Shown here: piece after piece, positions 8,874 to 16,967 of the stretch
Numbering within the stretch: position 1 is the first letter of the stretch
Layout: every line of letters starts with the position of its first letter
Source: a bacterium C-53
GTDB taxonomy: Bacteria > Bacillota > Clostridia > Lachnospirales > Lachnospiraceae
Assembly (NCBI GenBank): GCA_003612525.1
Contig: RAZD01000015.1
Location: 1 to 64,000 of the forward strand
Direction of reading: 5' to 3'
Length of the DNA stretch: 64,000 nucleotides
Translations under genes and position numbers: made by a program
Notes under the pieces: model-generated
The model's input: the letters and a program-made list of their open reading frames with translations, nothing else
The model's database searches: none
Told to the model about the DNA's origin: nothing

Positions 8874-9617
8874 TTATATTTCCATATTCATTTTCTTAAT
8901 TGCACTTAACAGATCGTCCTGAAACTGACTTTGGTTTCCGCCGTTTTCCAACTGTTTATATACGGTTCCGTCTTTTAATAAGATTACGCGGTCGCAGAAA
9001 GAAGCAGCGAAACTGTCGTGCGTCACCATGCAGATTGTAGCGTTCATGCGTGATTTTGCCTCTCCGAAGGCTTCGATAACAGCACGGCTTGATTTGGAAT
9101 CCAGGTTTCCTGTCGGCTCATCCGCAAGAATGATGAGAGGATGATTGATCAGGCTTCGTGCCACGGCAGCCCGCTGCTTTTCCCCGCCGGATATTTCCGC
9201 CGGATATTTATCCATAATTTGGCTGATGCCGAACAGGGAGGCCAGTTTGTTGGCGAGTTCCTCGGCATCAGGCGTCACTTCGTCCTGTATAATTCTGGGA
9301 ATCAGAATATTTTCACGGATGGTCAGACCGTCTAAGAGCATAAAATCCTGAAAAACAAATCCAATTTTTGTATTTCTGAAATGCGCCAGCATATCTTCGC
9401 TCTGGCCGGCCAGATTCGTCTCGCCAATGGTGATCGCCCCTTTGTCAAAAGGGATATAACAGGAAATGCAGTTTAACAATGTGGTCTTTCCGGAACCGGA
9501 TGGCCCCATGACCGCCACAAATTCTCCATGCTGCACATGGAAGTCCACTCCTTTCAGCACCTGATATTTGTTTTTTCCTGCCTCGTAAGATTTGTAAAGA
9601 TCTTTTACATACAGCAT
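8874..9617 (-). CDS. ABC transporter ATP-binding protein (BceA/MacB type)
   Basis: Cytoplasmic ATPase of 247 aa. Walker A GPSGSGKTT is at about 39-47, a Q-loop FQDF near 90, signature ISGGEKQR near 145 and Walker B IILADEPT near 165, with a His switch in THD. These features and the length match the LolD/MacB/BceA subfamily that pairs with FtsX-like permeases. It is transcribed before the permease gene. A TATGAT with an upstream TGC (minus strand, 9661-9671) could be an extended -10 element for this operon. It lacks a good -35 box, as expected for an activator-dependent promoter. Confidence 0.92.
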   Translation of the reverse strand: MLYVKDLYKSYEAGKNKYQVLKGVDFHVQHGEFVAVMGPSGSGKTTLLNCISCYIPFDKGAITIGETNLAGQSEDMLAHFRNTKIGFVFQDFMLLDGLTIRENILIPRIIQDEVTPDAEELANKLASLFGISQIMDKYPAEISGGEKQRAAVARSLINHPLIILADEPTGNLDSKSSRAVIEAFGEAKSRMNATICMVTHDSFAASFCDRVILLKDGTVYKQLENGGNQSQFQDDLLSAIKKMNMEI

Positions 9618-9718
9618 AACAACACTCCTTTTCGTCTGTGATGGTTTTCATTTTGGTGCAATCATAGCATGGATGCGGAGCATAATGTTCTGACGATGTA
9701 ATAACCAGAGTACCTGTG

Positions 9719-9779
9719 TGTAAAGTTTGCAAAGTGGCGGCTGGTTTTGTAAAGTTTAGGGATGTTTTCTGTAAAGTTT
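9719..9779 (+). promoter_or_regulatory. Three direct LytTR-like boxes
   Basis: The decamer TGTAAAGTTT occurs exactly three times, starting at 9719, 9748 and 9770. The last two are 22 bp apart, about two helical turns, the usual spacing for LytTR dimer sites. They lie between the ABC exporter and the LytTR regulator gene, so they could control either or both. Confidence 0.65.
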
Positions 9780-9872
9780 GACATGATGGTATATATGCCG
9801 GACTGTATTTTTAGGATTGGTCTATGTTATCATAGAAAATGGATGGATTTGTATGGAAGGAAGGTAAGATTT

Positions 9873-10589
9873 ATGCTGCGTATAGCGTTATGTGATGATG
9901 AAGAAGAGGCAAGGAACGCGCTTTGCATACAATTGGAAAAAGTAATCGTGGAGGGGACGGAAGAAGTTGTATATGAATTTTCTTCAGGCACAGGCGCGGT
10001 ATCGTGGCTTGGGAGACATCCCGGGGAAGTGGATTTGCTTTTTCTGGATATAGAGATGAAAGGGCAGAACGGTATGGACACTGCGAAAAAAATACGGGAA
10101 TTTGATCCCAATATATATATTGTTTTTGTGACGGGATATACGGAGTATGTTTTCGATGGCTATGGAGTAGACGCGCTTGACTATATCATCAAGCCTGTTA
10201 AAATATCCAGGCTTATGGAGGTGCTTCACCGGGTGCGCGCGAAACTGGAGCAGGAAGAAGACATCAGCTTTTCTTTCAAAAATGCGGACGGAACATGGAG
10301 ATTCCGGCAGCAGGATATCCTTTATTTTTATTCGGACAGGCGCAAATGCAGTCTTGTTACGGAAAAGGGGGAGTATGACTTCTATGCGAAGTTAGATGAT
10401 ATTGAGGAAAAGATAGGGGGACAGTTTGTAAGGGTGCATCAAAGATTTCTGGTGAATCCCGTCCGGGTGGATTATATGGGAAAAGATTGTGTTGAAGTGG
10501 GCGGAAAGACGCTTCCATGCAGTAGGAAATACAAAGAGGAGGCGCTTAGAAAGATTGCCCGTTCAATGACAGGGGGAGAAAACGGATGA
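9873..10589 (+). CDS. LytTR-family response regulator
   Basis: Two-domain response regulator of 238 aa. The receiver domain (1-120) has the acidic CDDEEE pocket, phospho-acceptor Asp59 in LFLDIEM and a conserved Lys in YIIKPV. A LytTR DNA-binding domain follows (about 135-235), with the typical RVHQRFLVNP segment. The frame is open to 9762, but the ATG at 9873 has a strong GGAAGGAAGG site and starts exactly at the receiver fold; this also leaves the three LytTR boxes outside the coding region. It overlaps the kinase gene by 4 bp. AgrA-, VirR- and ComE-like proteins belong here. It probably drives the divergent exporter and its own operon. Confidence 0.92.
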   Translation: MLRIALCDDEEEARNALCIQLEKVIVEGTEEVVYEFSSGTGAVSWLGRHPGEVDLLFLDIEMKGQNGMDTAKKIREFDPNIYIVFVTGYTEYVFDGYGVDALDYIIKPVKISRLMEVLHRVRAKLEQEEDISFSFKNADGTWRFRQQDILYFYSDRRKCSLVTEKGEYDFYAKLDDIEEKIGGQFVRVHQRFLVNPVRVDYMGKDCVEVGGKTLPCSRKYKEEALRKIARSMTGGENG

Positions 10590-11875
10590 ATTGGTTTTAC
10601 ATGTTCAGCGTAATTCCGGCGGCATGGATTCTGCGGTGTGCAATCTCAAATTTGATTCATGTTTCTGAGAAAAAATGGAAACAGTTTGTCCTGCTTGCGG
10701 CCTGTTGGTTACTTTTGGACATTGCTATTTTCATCGGGGATAAAATCAATATACTGTTGACGCTGATTGCTTTTCTTGTATCAATATGGATTTCCTGTGA
10801 AGGAAGTTTCTGGAAGAGGGCAGAAATCGGCCTTTTATTTTCCAGTACGGTGTTTGCATTCAACGCATTTCGCGATAATTATATTATTGATGTTTCGATG
10901 AGGATAGAAGATAAAACCGGTTCGATGCTGGCTGGCAGAAGCATGTGCTATATTCTGGTTCTTTTCCTTTACGGCGGCGTAAAAAAGTTTGCACCGGATA
11001 AAGATTATGAGCTTTCGGAGAGCATGTGGAAATTATTGATTTTGCTGACGGCAACACCGCTTAGTGTGATTGTCAGTTTGGTGACATTGTATCCGGACAA
11101 CTCTGAATGGGAGTATCGGCAGCATTTGGAGTATGAGGTGATATGTCTGATTGTATTATTGTCTTTTGCCGGCCTGTTCTGGGCGGTTATCGTACTGGCA
11201 AAACAGCAGAAGCTTGAGCGGGATAGCATGTTGTCAGAGATAAACCGAAATTATTATGAATTAATGGAACAGCAGCATTTTGAAATACGCCGCATGAAAC
11301 ATGATATGGCAAATCATCTGTCGGTATTGTCAGCGCTGCCGGAGGAGCAGAGGGAAGAATATATCAGAAAACTGACGGAAAGCCTTGAGGATATACGCCC
11401 GGTTCGATGCTGCGGGGATGATACGGTCAATGCGGTTCTGGCGGTAAAGGAACGCCGGATGGCACGGTATGGGATTCAATGGAAAATAACATCGGATATT
11501 GCAATGGAGCTTCCTTTTGAAAAGACAGATGTGTGCGCACTGTATGCGAATGCTCTCGACAATGCAGTGGAGGCGTGTATGAAACTGGAAGAGGAAAAAA
11601 GAATAATTATACTGAAAAGTATGGCGCAGAAGGGATTATTCTGTATGACGGTGAGGAACCCTGTGCCGGAGTGCGGAGATGGGGAAGGCGGCTATGATGT
11701 TCATGCATTGACGTCCGTCGGTTTCTGGCCAACTTCCAAGACGGATAAGGAAAATCACGGATTTGGGCTTAGGAGTATAAGCGAAATTGTGGAGCGTTAT
11801 CATGGTGAGATAGAATTCAAAGAGGTGGATGGCATGATCGAATTATTTTTGTATTTGCCGATGGCTGAATTTTAG
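10586..11875 (+). CDS. GHKL sensor histidine kinase (AgrC/VirS type)
   Basis: Membrane sensor of 429 aa. About six hydrophobic segments fill residues 1-215. A short coiled linker leads to phospho-acceptor His239 in RRMKHDMANH, typical of the HPK10/GHKL group. The ATPase part has the N-box as NALDNAVEAC and the G-box as GFGLRSI. AgrC-like kinases detect peptides. No agrB or agrD homologue or small peptide gene was found beside it, so the ligand may be an exogenous antimicrobial peptide handled by the neighbouring BceAB-type exporter. That link is inferred from position. Confidence 0.9.
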   Translation: MNWFYMFSVIPAAWILRCAISNLIHVSEKKWKQFVLLAACWLLLDIAIFIGDKINILLTLIAFLVSIWISCEGSFWKRAEIGLLFSSTVFAFNAFRDNYIIDVSMRIEDKTGSMLAGRSMCYILVLFLYGGVKKFAPDKDYELSESMWKLLILLTATPLSVIVSLVTLYPDNSEWEYRQHLEYEVICLIVLLSFAGLFWAVIVLAKQQKLERDSMLSEINRNYYELMEQQHFEIRRMKHDMANHLSVLSALPEEQREEYIRKLTESLEDIRPVRCCGDDTVNAVLAVKERRMARYGIQWKITSDIAMELPFEKTDVCALYANALDNAVEACMKLEEEKRIIILKSMAQKGLFCMTVRNPVPECGDGEGGYDVHALTSVGFWPTSKTDKENHGFGLRSISEIVERYHGEIEFKEVDGMIELFLYLPMAEF

Positions 11876-11925
11876 ATTCCTTTACTTTCTTTCAATTTAT
11901 TTTATTTCCATAGAAAATAAAGATA

Positions 11926-11934
11926 TGCTATAAT
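11926..11934 (+). promoter_or_regulatory. Extended -10 promoter for the transporter gene
   Basis: TGC followed directly by TATAAT (11929-11934) makes an extended -10 element. No clear -35 hexamer is present. It gives a very short leader before the ATG at 11961. Confidence 0.5.
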
Positions 11935-11960
11935 ACCTTTTAATGGAGAGGAGAGAAAAA

Positions 11961-13316
11961 ATGGAAAGAGAAAAACTTGGTTCAAGATTAGGGTTTATTT
12001 TTTTGTCGGCCGGCTGTGCGATTGGAATCGGAAACGTATGGAGGTTCCCGTATATAACAGGCTTGTATGGCGGAGGTGTATTCGTATTATTTTATTTGTT
12101 TTTCCTTGTTATGATGGGGATACCGGTTATGACGATGGAATTTGCGGTAGGACGTGCCAGCCGAAGGAGTATTATTAAGAGCTTTAAGGAGATGGAGAAG
12201 CCCGGCCAGAAGTGGCATCTTCAGGGGTATCTTGGAATGGTGGGAAATTATATCCTGATGATGTTTTATACGACTGTTGCAGGATGGATGCTGTATTATT
12301 TCTTTCTGATGCTTACAGGAAGATTTGTAGGGAAGGATGCAGAGCAGGTGGGCGCCATGTTCACGGACATGCTTGCGGCTCCCGGCGTACTGACGGTTTC
12401 GATGGTTCTTATTGTGATATCGGGAATGCTGATCTGCTCTTTGGGATTGCAGAAGGGCGTGGAAAGAATCACAAAGGTTATGATGAGTCTTCTTCTTGTT
12501 ATTATTATGATTCTGGCAGTGCGTGGTATGACGCTGGAAGGCGGTATGGAAGGGCTTAAGTTCTATTTGCTGCCTGATTTTCAGAGAATGAAGGAAGTAG
12601 GCGTGTGGGAAACCATTACGGCTGCGATGAATCAGGCATTTTTTACGTTGAGCCTCGGAATCGGTTCGATGGCGATTTTCGGAAGCTATATTGACAGAAA
12701 GCATACGCTTCTGGGGGAATCCGTAAATATTGCGATTCTTGATACGTTTGTGGCGATTGTTTCCGGCCTGATTATTTTTCCGGTAAGTTTTGCCTTTGAC
12801 ATCAGCCCGGATAAGGGGCCAAGCCTGATCTTCGTCACGCTGCCCAATATATTTAACCATATGGCAGGCGGGCGCATCTGGGGTACGCTGTTTTTTGTTT
12901 TCATGACTTTTGCGGCGTTTTCCACCATTCTGGCTGTATTTGAAAATATTATTTCCTGTGGCATGGATTTGTTTCACTGGGACAGGAAAAAATCCTGTAT
13001 GATTAATCTTGTGCTGATTACGGTTCTGTCACTGCCGTGTGTGTTCGGTTTTAACATCTGGTCCGCATTCCAGCCGCTGGGAGAGGGCAGCACGATTCTG
13101 GATCTCGAAGATTTTCTGGTAAGCAATATAATTTTGCCGGTCGGTTCGCTCTGCTATCTCTTGTTCTGTGTGACGCGCTTTGGCTGGGGATTTGAAAAGT
13201 ACAGGGAAGAGGCCAATGCCGGGACCGGTTTGAAAATACCTGAGTGGATTCGCATTTATATGGTTTATATTCTGCCGGTTCTTCTGATTGTTTTGATTCT
13301 ACAGACATTATTGTAA
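11961..13316 (+). CDS. Sodium-dependent neurotransmitter:sodium symporter (NSS/SNF) family transporter
   Basis: Integral membrane protein of 451 aa with about 11-12 hydrophobic helices. The N-terminus shows the NSS signature: GFIFLSAGCAIGIGN, then NVWRFPY in helix 1, which forms sodium and substrate sites in LeuT-like proteins. The ATG at 11961 is chosen because GGAGAGGAG lies just upstream and the product then starts with the conserved MEREKLGSR; an ATG six codons earlier has no site. Bacterial members import amino acids such as tryptophan or tyrosine with sodium; the substrate here is not readable. A small gene of unknown function follows at 17 bp. Confidence 0.92.
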   Translation: MEREKLGSRLGFIFLSAGCAIGIGNVWRFPYITGLYGGGVFVLFYLFFLVMMGIPVMTMEFAVGRASRRSIIKSFKEMEKPGQKWHLQGYLGMVGNYILMMFYTTVAGWMLYYFFLMLTGRFVGKDAEQVGAMFTDMLAAPGVLTVSMVLIVISGMLICSLGLQKGVERITKVMMSLLLVIIMILAVRGMTLEGGMEGLKFYLLPDFQRMKEVGVWETITAAMNQAFFTLSLGIGSMAIFGSYIDRKHTLLGESVNIAILDTFVAIVSGLIIFPVSFAFDISPDKGPSLIFVTLPNIFNHMAGGRIWGTLFFVFMTFAAFSTILAVFENIISCGMDLFHWDRKKSCMINLVLITVLSLPCVFGFNIWSAFQPLGEGSTILDLEDFLVSNIILPVGSLCYLLFCVTRFGWGFEKYREEANAGTGLKIPEWIRIYMVYILPVLLIVLILQTLL

Positions 13317-13332
13317 GGAAGTGAAGTGTAAG

Positions 13333-13698
13333 ATGAAAAAGATGTGGGAGTGGGCGGAGGCATTTTGCCGGAGTGCAGGAATGAAGGAAACATATTTTGG
13401 AGATTTTAAGAGAAGGCTGAGCGAATCGCCGGAACTTTTAGAAGAATTTCAGTATTATTATGAAAACCATGATTTTTTATGCCGGAAGAAAATAAACGGG
13501 TATACGATTATAGATCTTATGATCTGGCGGCTTGACCGTTTTAAGTCGGAGCTTGACCGCGACCATGCGGGCAGGCGAAATCCGGACAGGATGGTTTTGG
13601 AGGCATTTGATACGATGCTTCGGATGGAGAAGGAACCGGAAACGTATCTGGCTCATTTACTGGGTGATACGGGAACCGATTATTTTGGAAAGTACTGA
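13333..13698 (+). CDS. Hypothetical protein, 121 aa
   Basis: No family was recognised. The product is small, soluble, helical and aromatic-rich, with no signal peptide. The ATG at 13333 is preferred; an in-frame GTG at 13321 would add four residues. The short gap to the NSS transporter gene and to the AI-2E family gene (20 bp) implies co-transcription. It might be an accessory or regulatory protein of the transporter, but the sequence does not show this. Confidence 0.7.
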   Translation: MKKMWEWAEAFCRSAGMKETYFGDFKRRLSESPELLEEFQYYYENHDFLCRKKINGYTIIDLMIWRLDRFKSELDRDHAGRRNPDRMVLEAFDTMLRMEKEPETYLAHLLGDTGTDYFGKY

Positions 13699-13718
13699 CA
13701 TGAGAAAGGAAGAAGTGG

Positions 13719-14888
13719 ATGAATTTAAATAAGGAAAACAGGAAAATAATAAGGGGACTGATTGTTTTTACAATGGTGGTATTCATTGTCGGAATCAATT
13801 ATCGTACTGTACTTGATCTCGCAGGTACGATATTCGGGATTCTGTTTCCTTTTGTGCTTGGCGGCGGAATTGCGTTTGTGCTGAATGTTCCGATGCGGTC
13901 TGTCGAGCGGATACTTCCTGTAAAAAAACACGAGAAGTTGAAACGTCCGATAAGCCTTGTGCTGACGCTGGCGCTGGTATCAGGCGTCCTGTTTCTTGTC
14001 GGATTTCTTGTGATTCCCGAGCTGGTCCGGACGATTGCGTCGGTGAGTGAGAGCGTGCCTGTCTTCTGGGAGAATGCTCAGGCGGAAGCGGAGGCTTTCT
14101 TTGTGAATTATCCGTATATTGTAGGTTATATTGAAGAGATGGATGTGAACTGGAAGCAGCTGATCGGAGAGATTATGGCGTTTCTGGGGAACGGTGCAGG
14201 GACAGTTCTTTCTTCTACCGTTTCGGCGGCCATGTCGGTGATCAATGGACTGACGACTTTCTTTATTGGATTTGTGTTTGCAATCTATATCTTACTTCAG
14301 AAAGAAACGCTGGGACGCCAGGTGAGAAAGGCGTTGAGGGCGTTTCTTCCGGAGCGGACAGGCGCTGTGATACTTGAAATTGCCGCGCTGACGGAACGGA
14401 CTTTCTCGAATTTTTTGACAGGACAGTGTCTGGAAGCGGTAATTCTTGGACTGATGTTTTTTGCAACGCTGACGGTAATGCGTTACCCTTATGCTGTTTT
14501 GATCGGCGTACTGATTGCATTTACCGCACTGATTCCGATTTTCGGTGCGTTTATCGGATGCTTTGTCGGCGCATTTCTGATTCTGATGGTCAATCCGATG
14601 CAGGCGCTTGTGTTTGTGATTGTATTCCTTATATTACAACAGATAGAAGGCAATCTGATTTACCCGCATGTGGTTGGGAATTCGGTTGGCCTTCCGTCTA
14701 TCTGGGTGCTTGCGGCTGTGACAATCGGCGGAAGTGTGATGGGAATCACGGGAATGCTTATTTTTATACCGCTGTGTTCCGTTTTCTATTCTTTGCTCAG
14801 GGATGCGGCGAATGCGAGGCTTGCTTTGACGGGACAAAAGAAGGAGGAGGAGATACAAGATGAGGATACGAAGAGCGAGGAAGCATGA
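13719..14888 (+). CDS. AI-2E family transporter (PerM/YdiK-like)
   Basis: Integral membrane protein of 389 aa. It has paired N-terminal helices (about 10-50 and 70-95), a soluble helical segment (about 100-165), then five more hydrophobic stretches including the GxFIGxxVGAFL region and the conserved QQIEGN motif near residue 307, typical of the PF01594 family. Members have been linked to autoinducer-2 export and to sodium or proton antiport, so the name gives only the family. The C-terminus is highly charged (KKEEEIQDEDTKSEEA). The last 29 bp overlap the following GNAT gene, which suggests translational coupling. Confidence 0.9.
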   Translation: MNLNKENRKIIRGLIVFTMVVFIVGINYRTVLDLAGTIFGILFPFVLGGGIAFVLNVPMRSVERILPVKKHEKLKRPISLVLTLALVSGVLFLVGFLVIPELVRTIASVSESVPVFWENAQAEAEAFFVNYPYIVGYIEEMDVNWKQLIGEIMAFLGNGAGTVLSSTVSAAMSVINGLTTFFIGFVFAIYILLQKETLGRQVRKALRAFLPERTGAVILEIAALTERTFSNFLTGQCLEAVILGLMFFATLTVMRYPYAVLIGVLIAFTALIPIFGAFIGCFVGAFLILMVNPMQALVFVIVFLILQQIEGNLIYPHVVGNSVGLPSIWVLAAVTIGGSVMGITGMLIFIPLCSVFYSLLRDAANARLALTGQKKEEEIQDEDTKSEEA

Positions 14889-15330
14889 TCTGGACGGAAT
14901 CAACCGTCTGCTTTTGCAGGTGCTGACAGTTCATCATAATGGACGTCCGGATTTATTTAAAGGAAATACGAGAAAATATACGGATGCACAGCTTCTTAAA
15001 ATGATTGAGGACGATGAAAAACCGATTTTTGTTGCGGCTGATGAAAAAGACTGCGTGATGGGGTATGCATTTTGTATGTTTGTGCAGCATATGAATGACA
15101 ATATTCTTACGGATATCAGAACATTATACATAGATGATCTCTGTGTGGATGAAACAATTCGGGGGCAGCATATCGGAAAAGCTTTGTATGAACATGTGCT
15201 CGCATTTGCGAAGGAGAGCGGATGCTACAATGTGACGCTTAATGTGTGGAGCCTGAACGATTCGGCAATGAGGTTTTATGAGAAATGCGGTCTGAAACCA
15301 CAGAAGATCGGAATGGAAAAAATCCTGTAA
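14860..15330 (+). CDS. GNAT family N-acetyltransferase
   Basis: Cytoplasmic acetyltransferase of 156 aa covering one full GNAT fold. Beta-4 and the acetyl-CoA loop appear as LYIDDLCVDETIRGQHIGKAL (near 90-110; RGxxIGxAL is the pyrophosphate-binding motif). The C-terminal NDSAMRFYEKCGL motif near residue 140 is also typical. The ATG at 14860 has a strong AGGAGGAG site lying inside the upstream transporter gene. The acceptor substrate cannot be told; RimI-like protein acetylation and small-molecule acetylation are both possible. Confidence 0.9.
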   Translation: MRIRRARKHDLDGINRLLLQVLTVHHNGRPDLFKGNTRKYTDAQLLKMIEDDEKPIFVAADEKDCVMGYAFCMFVQHMNDNILTDIRTLYIDDLCVDETIRGQHIGKALYEHVLAFAKESGCYNVTLNVWSLNDSAMRFYEKCGLKPQKIGMEKIL

Positions 15331-15401
15331 AGGGTGAAGGACAACAGGTTTTTTTCACTGATTATTTGCGCTGCTCATGAGCGGCATGAGAGGTGACGGA
15401 A

Positions 15402-16931
15402 ATGAGGCTTTTTATACGATATGGAAAATCGTTGATTCGATATCTGGTGATTGTTCTGCTTTTGATGGTGCAGATAATCTGTATTTTTGGCCTTGCTTAC
15501 TTTCTGCGCCATTATGCAATTTATGTTTATCTTGCGATCGAAATTTTAAGCCTTTTGATTCTGGTACCGCTGGTGGCGGATGAGAGGAATGCGGCTTACA
15601 AACTGTACTGGATGAGCGTGATTCTGACGCTTCCCATTGTCGGGCATATTATGTTCCACTTGTGGGGAAAAGATAAAGTGAATAAGAGCGAACACGCAAG
15701 AATCCAGAGGACCGTGAACCGTGCGAATATACAACAGGATTTTCAAAAGCCGTTTGTTGTTGAAATGCACAGGGACAATCCGGAGAAATGGAAGATATCG
15801 AATTATCTGTACCGGCAGGGATATCCCCTGTATAACCATACGAAAATGAAGTATTTCCCGCTTGGCGAGTTCGCTTTTGAGGATATGATTGCGGAAATGA
15901 AGAAAGCAAGCAGATATATTTTCATGAGTTTTTTCACGATTGCGGATGGACAGATTTTTGATGCGATTCGTGATATCGTGCAGGAGAAAGTCAGAGAAGG
16001 GATCGAAGTTAGGGTGCTGTACGACGATGCCGGCTCTGTTTTTCAGATTGCGGATGCCACGGTGGAAAAGCTTAAGGCAGTAGGGGTTCGTATTCTTCGG
16101 TTTAATCCGGTGGAGAGAAGCTATCACCGTCTGTTCTTAAATTACAGGACGCATCAGAAGATCGTGGTGATCGATGGTGAGACGGGATATACGGGGGGAA
16201 TCAATGCAAGCGACCGTTATGCGAACATTAATTCACCGTATGGGCACTGGAAGGACTGTGCTGTTAAATTGTATGGAAGTGCAGTCTGGAGCATGCTTTT
16301 AACCTTTCTTTCCATGTGGTCCGCGTCTGAGAATGTGGAGGAAGATTATCAGAAGTATAAAAGCAAAAGAGAATTTACGGATGGTGGCTATTGTCAGCCT
16401 TTTGCGGATGGGCCGTCGAATAACCCTGAGAATGAGGGGCTTGATATCTTCCGGCATATGATTCAGGAGGCAAACAGGGAAGTATTCATTACAACGCCGT
16501 ATCTGATCATTGATGATACGATGCGTGACACGTTGTGCCTTGCGGCAAAGAGCGGCATTGACGTGCGGATTATTACGCCGGGAATACCGGACAAAAAACG
16601 TGCAAAACTTTTGACCGAGTGGCATTATGGTCCTTTACTGAAGTCGGGCGTCCGTATCTTTGAATATGAGCCGGGCTTTATGCATGCGAAAATTATTATG
16701 AATGAATTTTCGGCCGTAGTCGGGACTATCAATATGGATTTCAGAAGCTTTTTTCTGCACTATGAAAATGCGGTATGGACGCCGCAGAAAGAGCTTGTGG
16801 ATGAACTGCGCGCGGATTTTATGGAAACATTGAAATCATGCCGGGAAATGAACTATGTGGACTGGGTCCGCCGTCCATTAAAGATTAAGTTTCAGCAGTA
16901 TATTCTGCAGGTATTTCGCTGTCAGTTTTAA
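15402..16931 (+). CDS. cls: Cardiolipin synthase (phospholipase D family)
   Basis: Membrane enzyme of 509 aa that joins two phosphatidylglycerol molecules into cardiolipin. Two N-terminal helices (about 10-35 and 40-60) are followed by a short PLDc_N segment and two PLD catalytic domains. The first HKD motif is canonical (HQKIVVIDG...GG near 250). The second reads HAKIIMNE, with Glu where Asp is usual, followed by the conserved GTINMDFRS. The ATG at 15402 has GAGAGGTG at the right distance; a GTG nine bases earlier does not. It lies about 70 bp after the GNAT gene and 36 bp before an ABC exporter pair, so these may form one transcription unit. Confidence 0.9.
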   Translation: MRLFIRYGKSLIRYLVIVLLLMVQIICIFGLAYFLRHYAIYVYLAIEILSLLILVPLVADERNAAYKLYWMSVILTLPIVGHIMFHLWGKDKVNKSEHARIQRTVNRANIQQDFQKPFVVEMHRDNPEKWKISNYLYRQGYPLYNHTKMKYFPLGEFAFEDMIAEMKKASRYIFMSFFTIADGQIFDAIRDIVQEKVREGIEVRVLYDDAGSVFQIADATVEKLKAVGVRILRFNPVERSYHRLFLNYRTHQKIVVIDGETGYTGGINASDRYANINSPYGHWKDCAVKLYGSAVWSMLLTFLSMWSASENVEEDYQKYKSKREFTDGGYCQPFADGPSNNPENEGLDIFRHMIQEANREVFITTPYLIIDDTMRDTLCLAAKSGIDVRIITPGIPDKKRAKLLTEWHYGPLLKSGVRIFEYEPGFMHAKIIMNEFSAVVGTINMDFRSFFLHYENAVWTPQKELVDELRADFMETLKSCREMNYVDWVRRPLKIKFQQYILQVFRCQF

Positions 16932-16967
16932 TTACTTTGGAAACATTTTGTCAGTGAGTGTTTCGGA

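Noticed and set aside
10586-11875. Complete agr quorum-sensing locus
   Set aside because: No agrB-like protease or agrD-like peptide frame was seen beside the kinase and regulator.
12087-12977. 296-codon minus-strand frame opposite the NSS transporter
   Set aside because: His/Lys/Asn/Gln-rich shadow of a membrane protein gene; no family features.
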